Positions 25,401-38,120 are shown, numbered from the stretch's first letter. The stretch: DNA of 64,000 nucleotides from Lanius collurio (GCA_020086605.1 JACBWW010000003.1:7522287-7586286); one strand, 5' to 3'. The notes: generated by a model from the sequence alone, not told the origin. Made by a program: numbers and translations.

Positions 25401-28400
25401 TGTTTTTTACCTCTGTCATCACATACCATCAGAGACAATTGCTGGATTTCAGCTTTTGTACTGATGCAAAATACCTCACTTTGTTCCTGAAATGGTCTCC
25501 AGTTAGTTGCGTTCAGTTATTCACTACACTCCTAAAGTTACTTGGTTTCATTTCTGAGCTGCACAAGAAATCATCCACTACCATTTTCAGGTGATTTTAC
25601 TGAATTTTTTACAAAGCCATTTAAAAAATATTTGTAAAACACAGAATTACTTCTGCAGACCCAAGATGAGCCTTAGCTCTCTTTCACGTTTTGCTTATGA
25701 TGCATCTACTTCTCCATTTCTGATACATCACACAATTCATGTGCCTTGGAAACTGTACAAGCCTCAGGTTGGGAGTGGTCCATTTTCCCCCCTTTATACC
25801 AACAATATTATTGGAATTTTTACCACAGTATTTGTTTCAAAGAAACATGCTGTTAATCGTGCCATATCTAATTATTTCATAATTGTAAACTATCCTTGCT
25901 ATTATGCTCTCAAGTTATGCTGATACCAGCACTAGTACTTTTAACAACTGGTATGAGAGTTTAGCTTGTCACATGCTTACCTATTAAAGGCAGAAAAGAA
26001 ATAGAATTGGGCCAATCCCTTCAAACATGATCAAATATTTTGTGGGTGGGTGAGTGTGTGCAATCTGAGATTTCCAGAAATCAAGGTCGTAGTAACATTC
26101 TTCTGGCCAGCAGCTGTAAAGTGATAGTGTATGGTATTTATAGCTTTGTTTTCCAAATAATTCCCATCTTGTTTATTGCATGACCTTCATGACTGAAATA
26201 CTACAGAACAGAACTTCTAAAAATTGTATAAATCTCTGCTTTCTCACCAATGGCCATACCCACAACATTAAATTCTTTTGCTGTAGCAGCACCAGCAAAC
26301 ACCTGCATCTCCACCAACGATGCAGGCCATCAGTAGAAACTGATCATGGTGAATAGCAGTGCAGGATGCCTTCCATCTCTTGCCCATGTACAGTTAAGTC
26401 CTTCAGGCTGTGAAGTTTGTTGGAAGCAGAAGCTACTCAGAGAATACCTACTTGCCAAAGTCCTTTTTTTGCTGGCGTGATTATTCTCAAACAAAATCCA
26501 AAACAAAACCAGCCAAGAAAACTCCCACCCAAACCATGGATTATTTCAACAGTCATTTATGTCATTGACGCCAACTTGATAAAGTAACAGAGAGAACAAT
26601 ATGCATGAGAGACTGTGTTGAAGTAGATGAAGAACTTCTATCATGAAGAATATTTGAATAAAATTACTGATGCTAGGCAGAAAAAATCCTTCAAAATCAA
26701 AGTTAAAGTATTGGGTTTGCCTCTGAAACCATTTATCAAGTAATGGAATAAACTGGTCACAGGGAAAAAGCCCAGAGAGTACAATGGCACTAGTCTCTGA
26801 TTTGAGTCCCATTATAAAACAGAACTATCCTGAAAAACTGCCCCCATTCTTCTTTTTCCCCAGTAATTCTTTTACCTGCTAATTTGTGAACACTAATCAT
26901 CAGTGCACTAAGGGGTAAAAGGGTTATGGAGAAATGTGGTTCTGGGTTATCAATTGAAACCTCTCTTGCTGGAGAGTGTTCTCTGTTGTTTCCTTCTTCC
27001 TTGTGTCTCTTACTTTTCAGTCATCTCTACTCTTTACTGCCATTTTTGTTATTCCTGTCATTCTGCTAAGAATTCTTCCTCTTTCTGTTCATCACCTATT
27101 TCTAGCCAAAGATTCATCTCAGCCCAACACTGAAAGACAGAAGCTCCTATACTATACATCCCTCTTCCTGCCAATTCTCCTCTATACCTTTGAGCAAGTA
27201 ATTTAATTTCTGTCTTCCACATTAGTAAAAATTAACAGGACTGTTACAAGGATGTGTGGCTTATCCATTCTAAAGTGATTTTAAAAGCCTGCTGAATTAG
27301 GTAGTTGGCTATAACATCATCACCAGATCAGCCAATGGGGAAGACATCAGCATTTCCATTGCTTTTGGCAGCAGATCAGCAAGTTGTGAACAGCCTGGGA
27401 CAAACACCACCACCACCAAGAGCAAACTGCTACCTGGGTTGTGTGTGAACAAAGATGGAACCAACACCACCAGTACAACACAGCTCTGGTTTAGCAGTGT
27501 ATGCTCACAGAAGTTGTATTATTAATAGAATAAGCATGGAAAAATACATCCTCACATGACACATGGGCTGCATATTCTGTGGCTGCCTGGTGAGAGCCTG
27601 GGTAGCAGCACTGGAAGGTTCTGATGAAGTGTCAGCCATGCCCACAACACAAGCCCCATGGACAAAGCCCCTCCAAATCCCAAGATGACGCAATTTCTGT
27701 ATTCAAGTGCCTGTCAGATTTTTCATTAAACTATATGATTTCCATGTTATTAAAAAAAACCCTCAAAACATATATATTAACTGAAAGGATGCATCTCAAT
27801 TCCTGTTTGGCATACATTTTTAGAAACCATACTGACTACATAAGTTTGAACCTGGATAGAAATGTCATTAGAGTTTGGATTCAGAGTCCATTGCAAGGAC
27901 TAACACAAAATCAGCTGAGTGGTTTACAAATTGCGTGTTGAACTGGCAGCTTTTTGTTCCAACTGAACAGCAAAGTGCTCGTCACGTAATGCTTAAAAGA
28001 TAATTTTAGTCTACCAATGCAGTTGCAAATGTCCTAGTGGGGTGGTTAAGCATTATGGGCAACCTGCAAGTTGTGGGAGAGTTTTGATTTTCTAAGACAA
28101 TCTAAATGCAATTTTCATGTCCATGTGAATTTGAAATGTGTTGATTTTGTATGATATCTTTTAAATTCATGCACAGCAACTCATTAGGTATCTTGTGAAG
28201 AAAAGCCACTGGAAACCATGAAACCCACTGGACCCATGAAAAAGCCCATTGTTTTTCATCTTTACCTGGTTTGACTGCATTTTGTACCAGCTATTTCTGT
28301 ATTTCATGTGTATTTGGATTTTGTCAGTAGAAAAAAAAAACATGGCATGCACTTTAGATTTTCATCTCACATCCCCAAGTAGGCAACAAAACCACATAAT

Positions 28401-31400
28401 AATGATACTGAAAGACACTGTAAAAAGCTGAAAATCCAAGTACTCAAACATCTTAATACTGTTACTGTCACAAATGCATATCAGACTGATTAGGAGTTAG
28501 AGCTATTTACATGCATAAGGTATTTTCAGCTACAGGCAATCCTCTTGGGGAGGATGAGAGCCCTCAGATTATAATATGCATTTTAAAGTCCCCTCTGATG
28601 TGTATGAGTTGCTAGATGTGACATATCCTGTTTTACAGCAAACAAAGTCAGGGGTGGATTTCATGGGATTTTAAGATTGAAAAAAAGGCCTGTAACTGCT
28701 TAACTGCAGTTTTTATACATTTTATAACCAGAGCCAGTTGTTGCACAACACTGAAAAGCATGCATATATGTGTGTGTGTGTGTATACATATCTATCTACA
28801 CACACACACAAACACACACCTGAGTATATTCAGGTCAACTGGAAATGTAATAACCTTGCACAAAAGCCCAAATGGAGCCCATATTGTTAGAGAAGTAGCA
28901 ATTTTAATTTTTTTTTTAATTAACAGCTCTTTCAAGATAATAATATGGGTTGTGCCAGTAAATGCAATTAATCTGATGTGAAAGTACATGATTAACACAG
29001 GGAATGCAATTCCAAGGTATAGCTAATGTTGACACTAAAATACCTGCATGTTTTCTTTGCACTGCATTCACAGTTATTCTCTTTTGTTTTGTCTTAGTGG
29101 CCAACATACCTAAGGTAGGTGACACAGTAAAACAATGCAACTTTCCTGTGCACCACCACAAAGAACCACAGAATGTTTCAAGAAAAATCACTCCCCATTA
29201 CAGAATAACTGTGGGTATTTTATGAATATTTTTAAGAATTCTTATTTAGATTATTAATCCTTTAAACGATTGATTTCAAAGTGAAGTTGCAAACTGTGTT
29301 TTTGTCATCAGTTCTCCCACTTACTGCTTAAATTTCCAGTACTGGCAAATCTTTATTTATTAGTATTTTTCAGCTTTAGGGTTCTTTTTGGCTTTTTTGA
29401 ACGTGCAGCAGAATTAGTTCAGATCCTTAACTGAGGTCAAACATTTCATTAATGTTAACTTGGAACAGGAAAAGCTGACTGTTCTCCTCTCCTATTCAGT
29501 TACTGAAGAATTATTGTGTGTTTAAACTTTCTTCAAGGGCACAAACAGAGGCACCTCCATTTTAAACTTCACCAGCAATACCCAAGGGCTCTGAATTCAG
29601 CCTCATACTTGGCAAGTACATTTCAAAATACATAGTTATGGAAGCCAAGGATGTCTTTTATTGGCCCTGCTCTCAAGACTGAAATTCCTAGCAACATTGC
29701 TAGAGGTGTGGGGAGAGCTCACTGCAGTCCCTGGGCAAGAGACCAGTAACACAAAGAAATAAGAAGTAAATTACATCCCTTCCTAAAACATAGTTGCTCT
29801 TCTCTATACCTCTTAGGTTGTAAGAGGACTATTATTTAAAGCCAAGCACTTAAAACATATTTAAAGATAAATGGTGATAATCTGAATGCATTAATGAAAC
29901 ACATAACTGTTAAACTGAGTTTGTTCAAAAAAGTCCACTCATATCACACCATCTCAGTAGTCCATTCTAGCAGTATAAATCAGATTTACTTTCTCTTTTC
30001 ATTTCAAATCCATTAGAATTTACCTTGTAACAACTATAGATATCAGTTATTGCATAAAGATATGCAGTCTCTGAAAATCACCACTGGATTTTGTTCTCTG
30101 CCCCTAAGAGTCCAAAAACTGAAAGAACAAACTAGAGGTGAAAGAGTAATTCCAACAATGAATTGAAGGGAAAAGTGAATTACCTGTCACAAATAAAGAA
30201 CAACATCAAAGGTTCTGAAGACAAATGAAGTTTGATGATGACAATATGAATGGAAAGCACTTTACTTTAAACACCAGGAAACTCACCCAGAATAGTCATT
30301 AAAAAGTACTTCAGATTTTCTACTGCTTTATACACATTAAAAGGGGGGACAGTCAAAGCCTCTGATGACATTTGGCACTGCAGGCAGAAGAAAATTTGTA
30401 TTTACAACACAATAACCTTTTCAATAAGCCAAGTTATTAGCACCTAGTAATTGTGCTAATTCAACCTAATAATTGGTCCAAACACCAAAACCAAGAACCT
30501 CAACCCGATCTAGATTCTAAAACCTTATCCCAATTTCTCTGCATTCCTGTGGCAATCCAGAGCCCATCAGATCTGCAACACCATGGTATTTATCACATTG
30601 CTTATCCTAAAGACAAGGCAGTCAGCAGGTTTCAAAGGCAAAGCACTGGGTGATTTGAATGTAGATTAAGAAGATGAAAACAAGGCCAAAGTGCTCTAAA
30701 TACTACTGGCTCTCTCTTCCTAATCATGACAACAGAGAATATTTTGGCATCACTGGAAATAGGGACCAAGTAGAAACTGCTGCAGAAGTTTAGGCAGGAC
30801 TGACTGCCTCACATTATGGAGATTTCACAGATCCCATAAATTTCAGGTTTTCCTGCTTTTAAAACAGTAAGTGTCCACATACCAGCATGCAAAAAAACAA
30901 CCCTGATAAAAACCAGCTGAACTTCTTTGCACTGATTATTTTTCTTTTCCAACAGAAATCAGTGACATAAACCATATATGTGACTTCATTTGGGCCATTG
31001 CTCAGGAAGCCCTACTGAAAATAGAAAGCTCTACTGGAATAGAAATTGTCAGCCTCATTCGATTTCCTCACTCTTAAAAAAAACCCCATTGCTCTTGCAG
31101 CTCATGAGTGTTACATAGTCTTCAGGAACTAAAAATGATACGCAATCTATTCCTGCTTTCCCATGCAGAATGATCCAACATAATTTTAGTAATTTTTTTT
31201 CCATTTTGGTTTAATTTCTAAAATCACAGCCTAAGATCCTACTTACGAAAATTTCCTATTTAAGGAAAATTACAAGGTTTCTGTTACCTGAACTTTTCAA
31301 CAAGAGGCTTAATTCCACACTGAGCTTTTAAGAGCACGTGCATCCATATATATGCACAACATATGTGCTTATACATACTGAGTATTTGCCATTTCACAGC

Positions 31401-34400
31401 ACTGACGGCTATAGGGGGCAATCTCTGTAGATTTCCAAGGCATTTTTCTCCTCTCTTCACCCCTGGTGAAAATGAGTCTCCATGCCATGGCTGATAAGCT
31501 GTCCTTCCCAGCTGACTGGGCGACGTTCCTGTTCTGCTTTTCAGGACATACATGCAGCCAGGGTCAGCCACCACGTCGGGTCCATCCCTCAGAGATCTCA
31601 GCATGGCCGGCCTGTTGATGACAACCCTGTAGTCCACTTCTTCAAGAACATTGTAAGTCTCCCTTCCTCTTATGCACCAAAATTAAATATTTTCTTTAGA
31701 ATCCATCAGTAACAAACACTCCCCAGTCACTACCCTTTGAGCTCCAAATTGCACTGTGCCCTTGAGCTCATTATGCCGTTAAAAGACAAAAATAATTTTT
31801 ACGTAGAAGACAAACAATACTGAAATGCTACCCAAAAAAGCATGTGATCCTCAGTTAGCATAGTCAAATGCTAACCATGTCAGTTATTCAGCTTCCCCAT
31901 ATACAGGTTTAGTCCATGTGTCTTCAACACTGGCAGTATTCATAAATCATTACTGTTTCAAGATAGAAATAAATCCAGTGTCTTCGCAGGCGAAGCCTAA
32001 GACAGCAGAGGTGCTTTTCAGTGCAATTACCATTTTTAGCTCATGGATAATGTGCAAAAGGCTTGATGATTTCTGACATTTATTTTTGTCTTCATTTGAC
32101 AACTCCTTTGTGTTGGTTTTTAGGTCTCACCCCGTACACCTCCCCCAATGCAAGCAAAGGTAAGCAGTACCAGGGCTCAAGGCAGTAATGGGCTAATTCA
32201 CACTAATTTAACTGCAAGCCTGATTCATCTAACGGCACTAAGTAAAGTCTACAGGTACCACTGGGAATTTAAAGCAAAAGCCTAAGACACAGAAGCCATG
32301 CTTCTCTTCCTCACGCAGCTCCTGACTTCATGCATGACTAACTGAAGCCACTTCCAGGGATTTTTATATTCAATTTATGGTGTGATTGCTTTATGTAATG
32401 AACTAACAAAAGGTAATGCTTTCAAACAAGCCTCTCCAACCAGGAGCTGTCTTTCCCTTTACTCAGCTGGCTTTTGAAATATGTACTACTGACAAACCAT
32501 GGCTAGTGAAGTCAGTTCTAGCAATTACAGTAAACAATCTTGCCTTTTTTTGCTTCGTGAAATGACTGTACAGATTGTTATTTTCAACTCCTGCCTGCCT
32601 CATTAGCTGGCCATTATTTCATGATCTTGGCTGTCTTTTCATCTTCTTCTGTGTATGGCAGACCCAGATGCTGTGTTCCATAGTGATCATCATGTCATTG
32701 TTTCTATTTCTTGCATGTACAGGGAAGAGGATTATCCCTCACCAGATTTAGCTGGGTAGGTGACAAATGTGCTTTCGGTAACAGCCCTTTTATTTACCAG
32801 GCCAAAGCATATCTTGCCTCATTGCCTCAAGCTGCTGCAGCAACATGATAATTTTGTTTTGTCTCAATTTTGCTATTTTGCTTTTCCTGTTCCACCTTCC
32901 TCCCTCCTTCCACAGCACTTTAAGATGGTAATTGTGTTGCTTGCTCTTATCCTGCAATTTGACAGCTCTTGCAGCAATAATTTCTTTTGCTTCAGCACAA
33001 AGGGAGCAAAATGCACTGCATGGCAAAGCTCTCTTCCCTTAAAGGATCCTGGAAGACTCATCTGCTGCATTTTTCTTCTCCTGGGATGGACCAAAAAGGG
33101 GAGGGCTGGGATGAGATGGGTGCATATTCCACTTTTCCAACTGCTTTTACACAGTAAAGTCTGCAAAACTAATGCTGTCACTAACCTCAGTATTTTGTCC
33201 CACCTTTCCTGTCAGTTAGAAGTGATCTGCCTAAGCAATTTCTAGACAAGGTCTTCCCACAGTTCTCTCATAACTAACTAAATTGTACTTCTCTACCACA
33301 GGTTTGATTTTATATGAGATGGCATGTAAATTACTGGCATTTTACGACAAAATATCAAAGCCTTCAAGCCACTAAGCATTTCTTTCATTATCAGAACACC
33401 ATAGATTAGCTGATATGTTTGACATCTTAGAACTCATGAAATTAAAATATTTTAAGTTTTGTCACACAGGTTAACCTTCCGAGTATTTGATTTTTGAATA
33501 TTAATAATTTTTTACAGATTGATGCTTCCCTCAGATTTGAATGTATTCAGATAATTTCCAAACACTTTCTTTCATTCTTGTTTATCACATAAAAGATTGT
33601 TTTATTGCAACAACCTCCAAATTCCTCATTTAAGTATTACATTTCAGTGATCACAAAAAAGGACTACAACATGCATATGATAATTTGAATGTGATAATTT
33701 GCAATATACATGAAAATCTTTCTTTGCAGGGTGGTGAAGGACACAAGCCAGGATATGGAAGTGGAAAATTCTATGAGCATAAATCTGCTCACAAGGGACA
33801 CAAGGGATCCTATCATGAGGGCCAGGGCACTCTTTCAAGAATCTTTAAACTGGTAAAGTACAACTCAACTTTAAGTACGAAAAAATTAAACTGGGAGAAA
33901 GAGAATCCAATCCTCTCCAAAACCTGCTATCTTTGAAACAACCACATTTCCTTAAAGCTTCTGATGGAACTAGATTTGCATGGATAAACCAGAGGTTATT
34001 TTGTAGCTTAGGGACTACTTACATGATAGGAAACAAAGGTAAAAATACACAGATAGAGGCCATCAGGAAAGAAGGTAAGTTCACAGTGTCCCACAAAGAT
34101 GTCCCCACTGCACCAGGATCAGTGTTGTTACTAAAAGCAAAAATGATCTGGAATACAGAAGACAAATGAGATGGCACAGCTTGTTGCTCTGAATTATTTA
34201 GGATAGTGAAAATGAAAGGGAACTCGATAAACTGCAGAAGGGTAGTACAGGGCAGAGCTGGACACATATTTTGGATGCAGTAACAACTCCAGCAGTCCCC
34301 GTCGTTCCAACCCCAGGTGGGAGAACTCCTACAGTATGTCAGTATTGCAAGTTACGACACCATAAAGTGAGGCAAATCAGAAAACTGTCATTAGAAATAA

Positions 34401-36388
34401 ACATTTGGTCAGATTATCTTTAGTCTGGTTCAAGTCCCCATTTCAAGGCACAGCACAGTCACAACAACACAGGCAATAAACAAAAGCAGAACAGGAAAAA
34501 AAAGGTCAGTTGTGAGGATTTTTCATATTCTATGTCAGGAAACAGACACATGAAAAGTACACTATATCCACTGGCAGATACTTTAAGGAATGCTGTATTT
34601 TCCCCTCAAAGGCAGTGAAGGCAGTGAATTCACCCAGTGCACTATTTGCACACAAAGATGCAATAAGCAGTCATCTTAACTTCAAGTCAGAAGGTCTGAG
34701 ATCGTTAGCAGAGATGATAATTTCAGACTCTTACTATTCATCCCCGCTACAGGAGATGCAACAGTACCTTCATCTGTAGCAAAAAGCACATTTCTGTCTC
34801 TTATATATCTCCCATTGTAGAGCTGTTTTCCAAATATAGGCACCACTGAGTGACAGCACAAAAACTTCAAGGAAGTAGTAGGAATTCTTACATTGCAACT
34901 TTAAGAAAAGAAATTATCTCTTCAGAGGCCCAGGTGAAAATCAAATACATTTTAAGTCTTATTTTCCAATTATGCCCTCGGTAGTTTTTAGTGGGGTTCA
35001 GATACATCAACAATTCCATGGCTACGTATTGACATAATTCGTAAAATTTCATCATTTCAACATCTGAAAATACGCATTAATGACCACTCACGAAATGGAA
35101 CATTCTCTTTTCTGCATAATCATCACAGCTGTTTTAGCTTAGATTTATATATATCTGAGAGATACATACACCAGTTCTACTTTTTAGACAGCCTTTTGCC
35201 AGCCATTATAATTTCTGGAACTTTAATATGAGTTTTATTCAGGCCCATTTGATTTAGACCCATTGTTTACAGCAGGAGGCATTAATTACTATTTCTTTAT
35301 ATAGTTCTACAGTCTTGTAAAATAAAAAAAGTTATCCATTCTTTAAGATTTCTTTGAAAGAAATGAAAGAATGAATTAGCCTGAATTTTCCTTGAAACAC
35401 TTCTGTAAAATTAAGGAGGCAGCACTGAAAAATGAGAAGAATATAAATAAAGAACATTAAGTCTCAAAGTACACACATGTGTTTTTTTAAGTAAAAAGTT
35501 CAGTCATCACCTGATTACAGTGACAATCACCTAATCACCACACCATCTCACATTTATGTTCATAAGTGTAATTTTTCAAGATTTTCCTATAGAAAAGTTG
35601 CTAAAGCTAAGAGAACAAGATACCAAGTTAGCCTAATCTTAAATTCCAAAAAATGAAATGTCAAAATTTCAGCTTAGATCATCTTTGCTATAAAACTGCT
35701 TATTTTCTCAGGTGCAGATTTATGAAATGTCACAGCTTTTTCCTCCTAGTCTGACACTTTCTTATTATTTCTAAGAATAGGGCAGGTTTCAGCCCTTTTA
35801 TCTTTTCTTAGCTTTCCCCTGTATTTGCATCTGAGCTTTCCATACAAGACTCATGTTGATATAACACTGAGAATTTACTGCAGAATGAAACTATTAATTT
35901 CCAGATGTGAGACTATTACACCTCAAAGGCAAGGTTTGGAGATTTTGTTTAGTTGTTTTTTCTGAAGCATACACACAGTACAGGTTATATAAAAACGAAA
36001 TTTTCCATGATGTCCAAGCAAATAGTTTTCGTTAGGAAGGGCTGAGTAAGAACATGCACTTAAAAGTAATTAATGAGAGACCATCTCGTCCTGTGTGGAA
36101 GACTTAATGAGAGTAAATTAATCCTATGTGAGTATATATGAAAATCAATCATCTTTCTGAAGTGAAAGTCCCAGTAATATTTAGTGATGTACTAGAGGCA
36201 ACTGCAAGCCCTCTTCATTAGATAGTATTTAAAATTTTGTCACACTTACTACAGATGGATGTTTCTCAATGCACAGCCCCATATTAACATATTAATTTTT
36301 AATTATTACAACTCTGTTCTTCCTTCCCCAGGGAGGCTCTGGGTCCCGACCTGGATCGCGGTCTGGTTCACCCATTGCTAGGCGCTGA
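19053..36388 (+). CDS. MBP: Myelin basic protein gene (Golli 3' part plus all classical MBP coding exons)
   Basis: MBP is the abundant basic, intrinsically disordered protein that binds acidic lipids on the inner membrane face and compacts myelin. The coding exons are 19,053-19,483, 31,545-31,652, 32,124-32,159, 32,723-32,755, 33,730-33,852 and 36,332-36,388. All introns are GT-AG and every junction keeps the frame. From the ATG at 19,313 they give 57+36+12+11+41+18 = 175 residues. Hallmarks seen are the MASQKR N-terminus (initiator Met normally removed, Ala acetylated), GRFFGG, the VVHFFKNI helix, the proline-rich PRTPPP segment with the MAP-kinase Thr, [11 protein letters not shown], and the SGSPIARR C-terminus. 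The Golli form reads through 86 further upstream codons of the first exon. ZNF236 converges from the other side. No frameshift or premature stop was seen. The 19,053-31,544 region shows no counterpart of mammalian MBP exon 2. Confidence 0.97.
19484..31544 (+). other. MBP: MBP intron, 12 kb
   Basis: This runs from donor gtgagc at 19,484 to acceptor CTTTTCAG ending at 31,544. I found no coding exon in it; mammalian MBP exon 2 (26 residues, alternatively spliced) has no counterpart I could recognise. It contains a TG/CA inverted dinucleotide tract (28,769-28,812) and scattered short A or T runs (for example 23,391-23,410). The rest is AT-rich unique sequence with short spurious frames only. Confidence 0.8.
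28769..28812. repeat. (TG)n followed by (CA)n: microsatellite able to fold back
   Basis: About eight TG units, then TATACATATCTATCTA, then about seven CA units, with further AAACACACAC beyond. The two arms are complementary and could form a hairpin of about 14 pairs. A smaller inverted repeat, CCTGA-GTATAT-TCAGG, follows at about 28,819-28,834. Confidence 0.85.
31545..31652 (+). CDS. MBP: MBP exon with the VVHFFKNI segment (36 codons)
   Basis: Flanked by GCTTTTCAG and gtaagt, this is 108 bases and phase 0 at both ends. It reads [20 protein letters not shown], then [16 protein letters not shown]. The VVHFFKNI part is the best-conserved MBP segment: an amphipathic, membrane-associating helix and the main encephalitogenic and T-cell epitope region in mammals. 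The N-terminal half differs clearly from the mammalian sequence. Confidence 0.97.
31653..32123 (+). other. MBP: MBP intron
   Basis: A 471-base GT-AG intron (gtaagt to TTTTTAG). Nothing else was seen in it. Confidence 0.9.
32124..32159 (+). CDS. MBP: MBP proline-rich exon (12 codons)
   Basis: Between TTTTTAG and gtaagc, this is 36 bases and phase 0-0. It encodes [12 protein letters not shown], against VTPRTPPPSQGK in human as I recall it. The Thr in PRTPPP is the known MAP-kinase site and the stretch is a known SH3-binding polyproline segment. The exon size matches the mammalian one. Confidence 0.96.
32160..32722 (+). other. MBP: MBP intron
   Basis: A 563-base intron (gtaagc to GTACAG). Nothing else was recognised. 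Confidence 0.9.
32723..32755 (+). CDS. MBP: MBP small exon [11 protein letters not shown] (11 codons)
   Basis: Preceded by TGTACAG and followed by gtaggt, this is 33 bases and phase 0-0. It encodes [11 protein letters not shown]; the human counterpart, as I recall it, differs by one residue (Ser for Thr). This exon would be missed by frame-length searches, and it was placed by sequence and splice sites. Confidence 0.96.
32756..33729 (+). other. MBP: MBP intron
   Basis: A 974-base intron from gtaggt to TTTGCAG. A 161-codon open frame running through it (32,760-33,245) has no domain and looks spurious. Confidence 0.85.
33730..33852 (+). CDS. MBP: MBP exon rich in Gly, Lys and His (41 codons)
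   Basis: Between CTTTGCAG and gtaaag, this is 123 bases and phase 0-0. It reads [20 protein letters not shown], then [21 protein letters not shown]. The KSAHKG and [10 protein letters not shown] blocks are shared with mammals. The middle carries six His, more than the mammalian counterpart as I recall it. This exon is alternatively spliced in mammals, and its phase allows clean skipping here as well. Confidence 0.96.
33853..36331 (+). other. MBP: MBP last intron, 2.5 kb
   Basis: This runs from gtaaag to the strong acceptor TTCTTCCTTCCCCAG. No exon or repeat was recognised inside. Confidence 0.88.
36332..36388 (+). CDS. MBP: MBP terminal coding exon
   Basis: Starts after CCTTCCCCAG in phase 0 and reads [18 protein letters not shown], then TGA at 36,386-36,388. 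The mammalian end is GSPMARR. The Gly/Ser/Arg-rich, strongly basic tail is typical of MBP. Confidence 0.96.
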   Translation, partial: GGSGSRPGSRSGSPIARR

Positions 36389-38120
36389 AGCTCCAAGATG
36401 CCATCCAAGGATCATGCACTCTGCTTCATAATGTAACTGCCTTAAAATTAGTAACAGCTGCCACAATTACCTAGATAGATGCAATCCATTACTTAATGCC
36501 AATTAGGTTCTGCATGCAGTAGATTATACAAATTTCTATTGGCAATCCCTGAGCAACAGTTGAATGAAAGGAACACAGAAAGTAGCTTTACTAGATGTTT
36601 TCCTTATTTTATGTGAAGTAACAAGATCTCTGACTTTACCCATTCTTCTTCAGGATGCCCTAACTGTATGCTGGATTCCTTTATTTCCCCCAAGCACCTA
36701 ATTTAAGCTCAACTCTTCTGGCTTCGTTTTAGTGAACATCAGAATTACAAATAAAGAGCTATAATGTCTTGGATACTGAGCACTGCTGTTAATGAATTTT
36801 TGAGATACTGCTGTTAAAACAAAACAAAACAAAAAAACAACATGTGCAGAAGTTGTAAGGACTGTTTATCCAAATTTTCTTTTTGATTTTTTTTGGTTTT
36901 TTTTAATCTTCCTTCTCTCACTCACAGAATAATTTATTTTCATAACAGGATTAGGCAGTCATGGAAAGGTTTATCAAACATTGGGAGTTCAAGGTATGTG
37001 AAGTGTGGGAGGGGGCAGATGTAGTAGAATCAATACGATGTGGAGCAATAGCAATAAGGAAATTCTTTCCATACTAAAAATTGCTCATTGCATCCAAACC
37101 ATTAGAATAAAGAGTAGATGAGGGAGAGAAAGAGGATTTCAAATTTGAGTTAGACTAATGTTACAAAATAAGGGATATTCCCAGAAAAACATCTAAGACT
37201 GCACAAGTGACCACCAGACGTCACTGGTGCTTCACATAAACTCTGCTGCAACAGCATTAACTTTGCAGTACAATAAGTAAATAAGCATATAAACAAAAAA
37301 GTCTAATTTCTGAAAGAAAGCCCTTCAGTACTGGTATCTCAGATAGTCCTGCACATCTCACATTAAAATGTCAAACCCTTCTTACGGTATTGCAGCAGTG
37401 TTGTATTTGATTGGCTAATCTTTTGCCTGAGTAACACCTGTTAAGGGCAGTGCACCAAAGCAAACTCATAGTAAACTACTGTGAACATTTAACTGTTGTA
37501 TTGTAGTTGCCTTGTAGAAATAAATTATAGCTCAGTTAGATTTAGATACTAATTGTTCACAAATTACTAAAATGAATGTGTGGAGACAGTATTTCCAACC
37601 ACACTTAGGGAAATAAAAGGCTCTTCTGAATTGCACTGTTTTATTACTTAAACTTACCATTTCTTCAAACTGTCATCTAAGTGTCTGATTAATTATTTTT
37701 TTTTTTTTTTTAGTTTTAGCCTATGCACTGTAGATTACAGTTAGTGCTTCCTAGGTTGAAACTGCATTCCTAATAAGTTCCCAGTGAAAGTTACCTATGA
37801 ATATATATGTTAATTGCATTTCACATCTAAAACTATTGTAGGTTTAAATCAGTGTCCATTAATATGAAGTAATGGAAGAAGAGATACATAGAGAAAATAC
37901 ATAGAGACTAAAGAAAACAAAAGTGCCAAAATTATTAAGCATACACACACATATTACATCTATTACCTTTGTTGGTTGCTATGTGTATTTTTCTATTGTA
38001 GCTTCATTCAGATGTATACTCTGCAACGTAATAGTTGATTTAATTTGAACACGTGTTGTTCTTATAGGAACACAGCTTTTAAAAATAGTTATTATTGAAA
38101 TAAAGTAATCAACTTGAAAT
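36389..38120 (+). other. MBP: MBP 3' UTR (end uncertain)
   Basis: Non-coding sequence after the MBP stop. AATAAA signals lie at 36,750-36,755, 37,519-37,524, 37,612-37,617 and 38,099-38,104. The last would give a UTR of about 1.7 kb, similar to the long mammalian UTR, which carries mRNA transport signals to myelin. I could not recognise the rodent A2RE transport element. Notable small structures are a CACCAG-ACGTCA-CTGGTG inverted repeat at 37,212-37,229 and a 16-base T run at 37,696-37,711. Confidence 0.6.
38099..38104 (+). terminator. MBP: Candidate distal MBP polyadenylation signal AATAAA
   Basis: Canonical hexamer 1.7 kb after the stop codon, followed within 40 bases by a T-rich stretch (GTTTTGTTTTTTAC near 38,135). 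It is the last + strand AATAAA before the sequence turns intergenic. Usage is inferred. Confidence 0.45.

Noticed and set aside
27400..27500. Repeated ACCACCACC / CACCACCAGTAC stretches
   Set aside because: Too short and irregular to be a satellite or coding repeat.
32760..33245. 161-codon + strand open frame
   Set aside because: It starts right after an MBP donor site and lies wholly in an MBP intron. It has no recognisable domain; it reads as chance sequence.
36389..38120. Search for the rodent-type A2RE mRNA transport element in the MBP 3' UTR
   Set aside because: No convincing match to the GCCAAGGAGCC core was seen, so none is annotated. A diverged version cannot be excluded.
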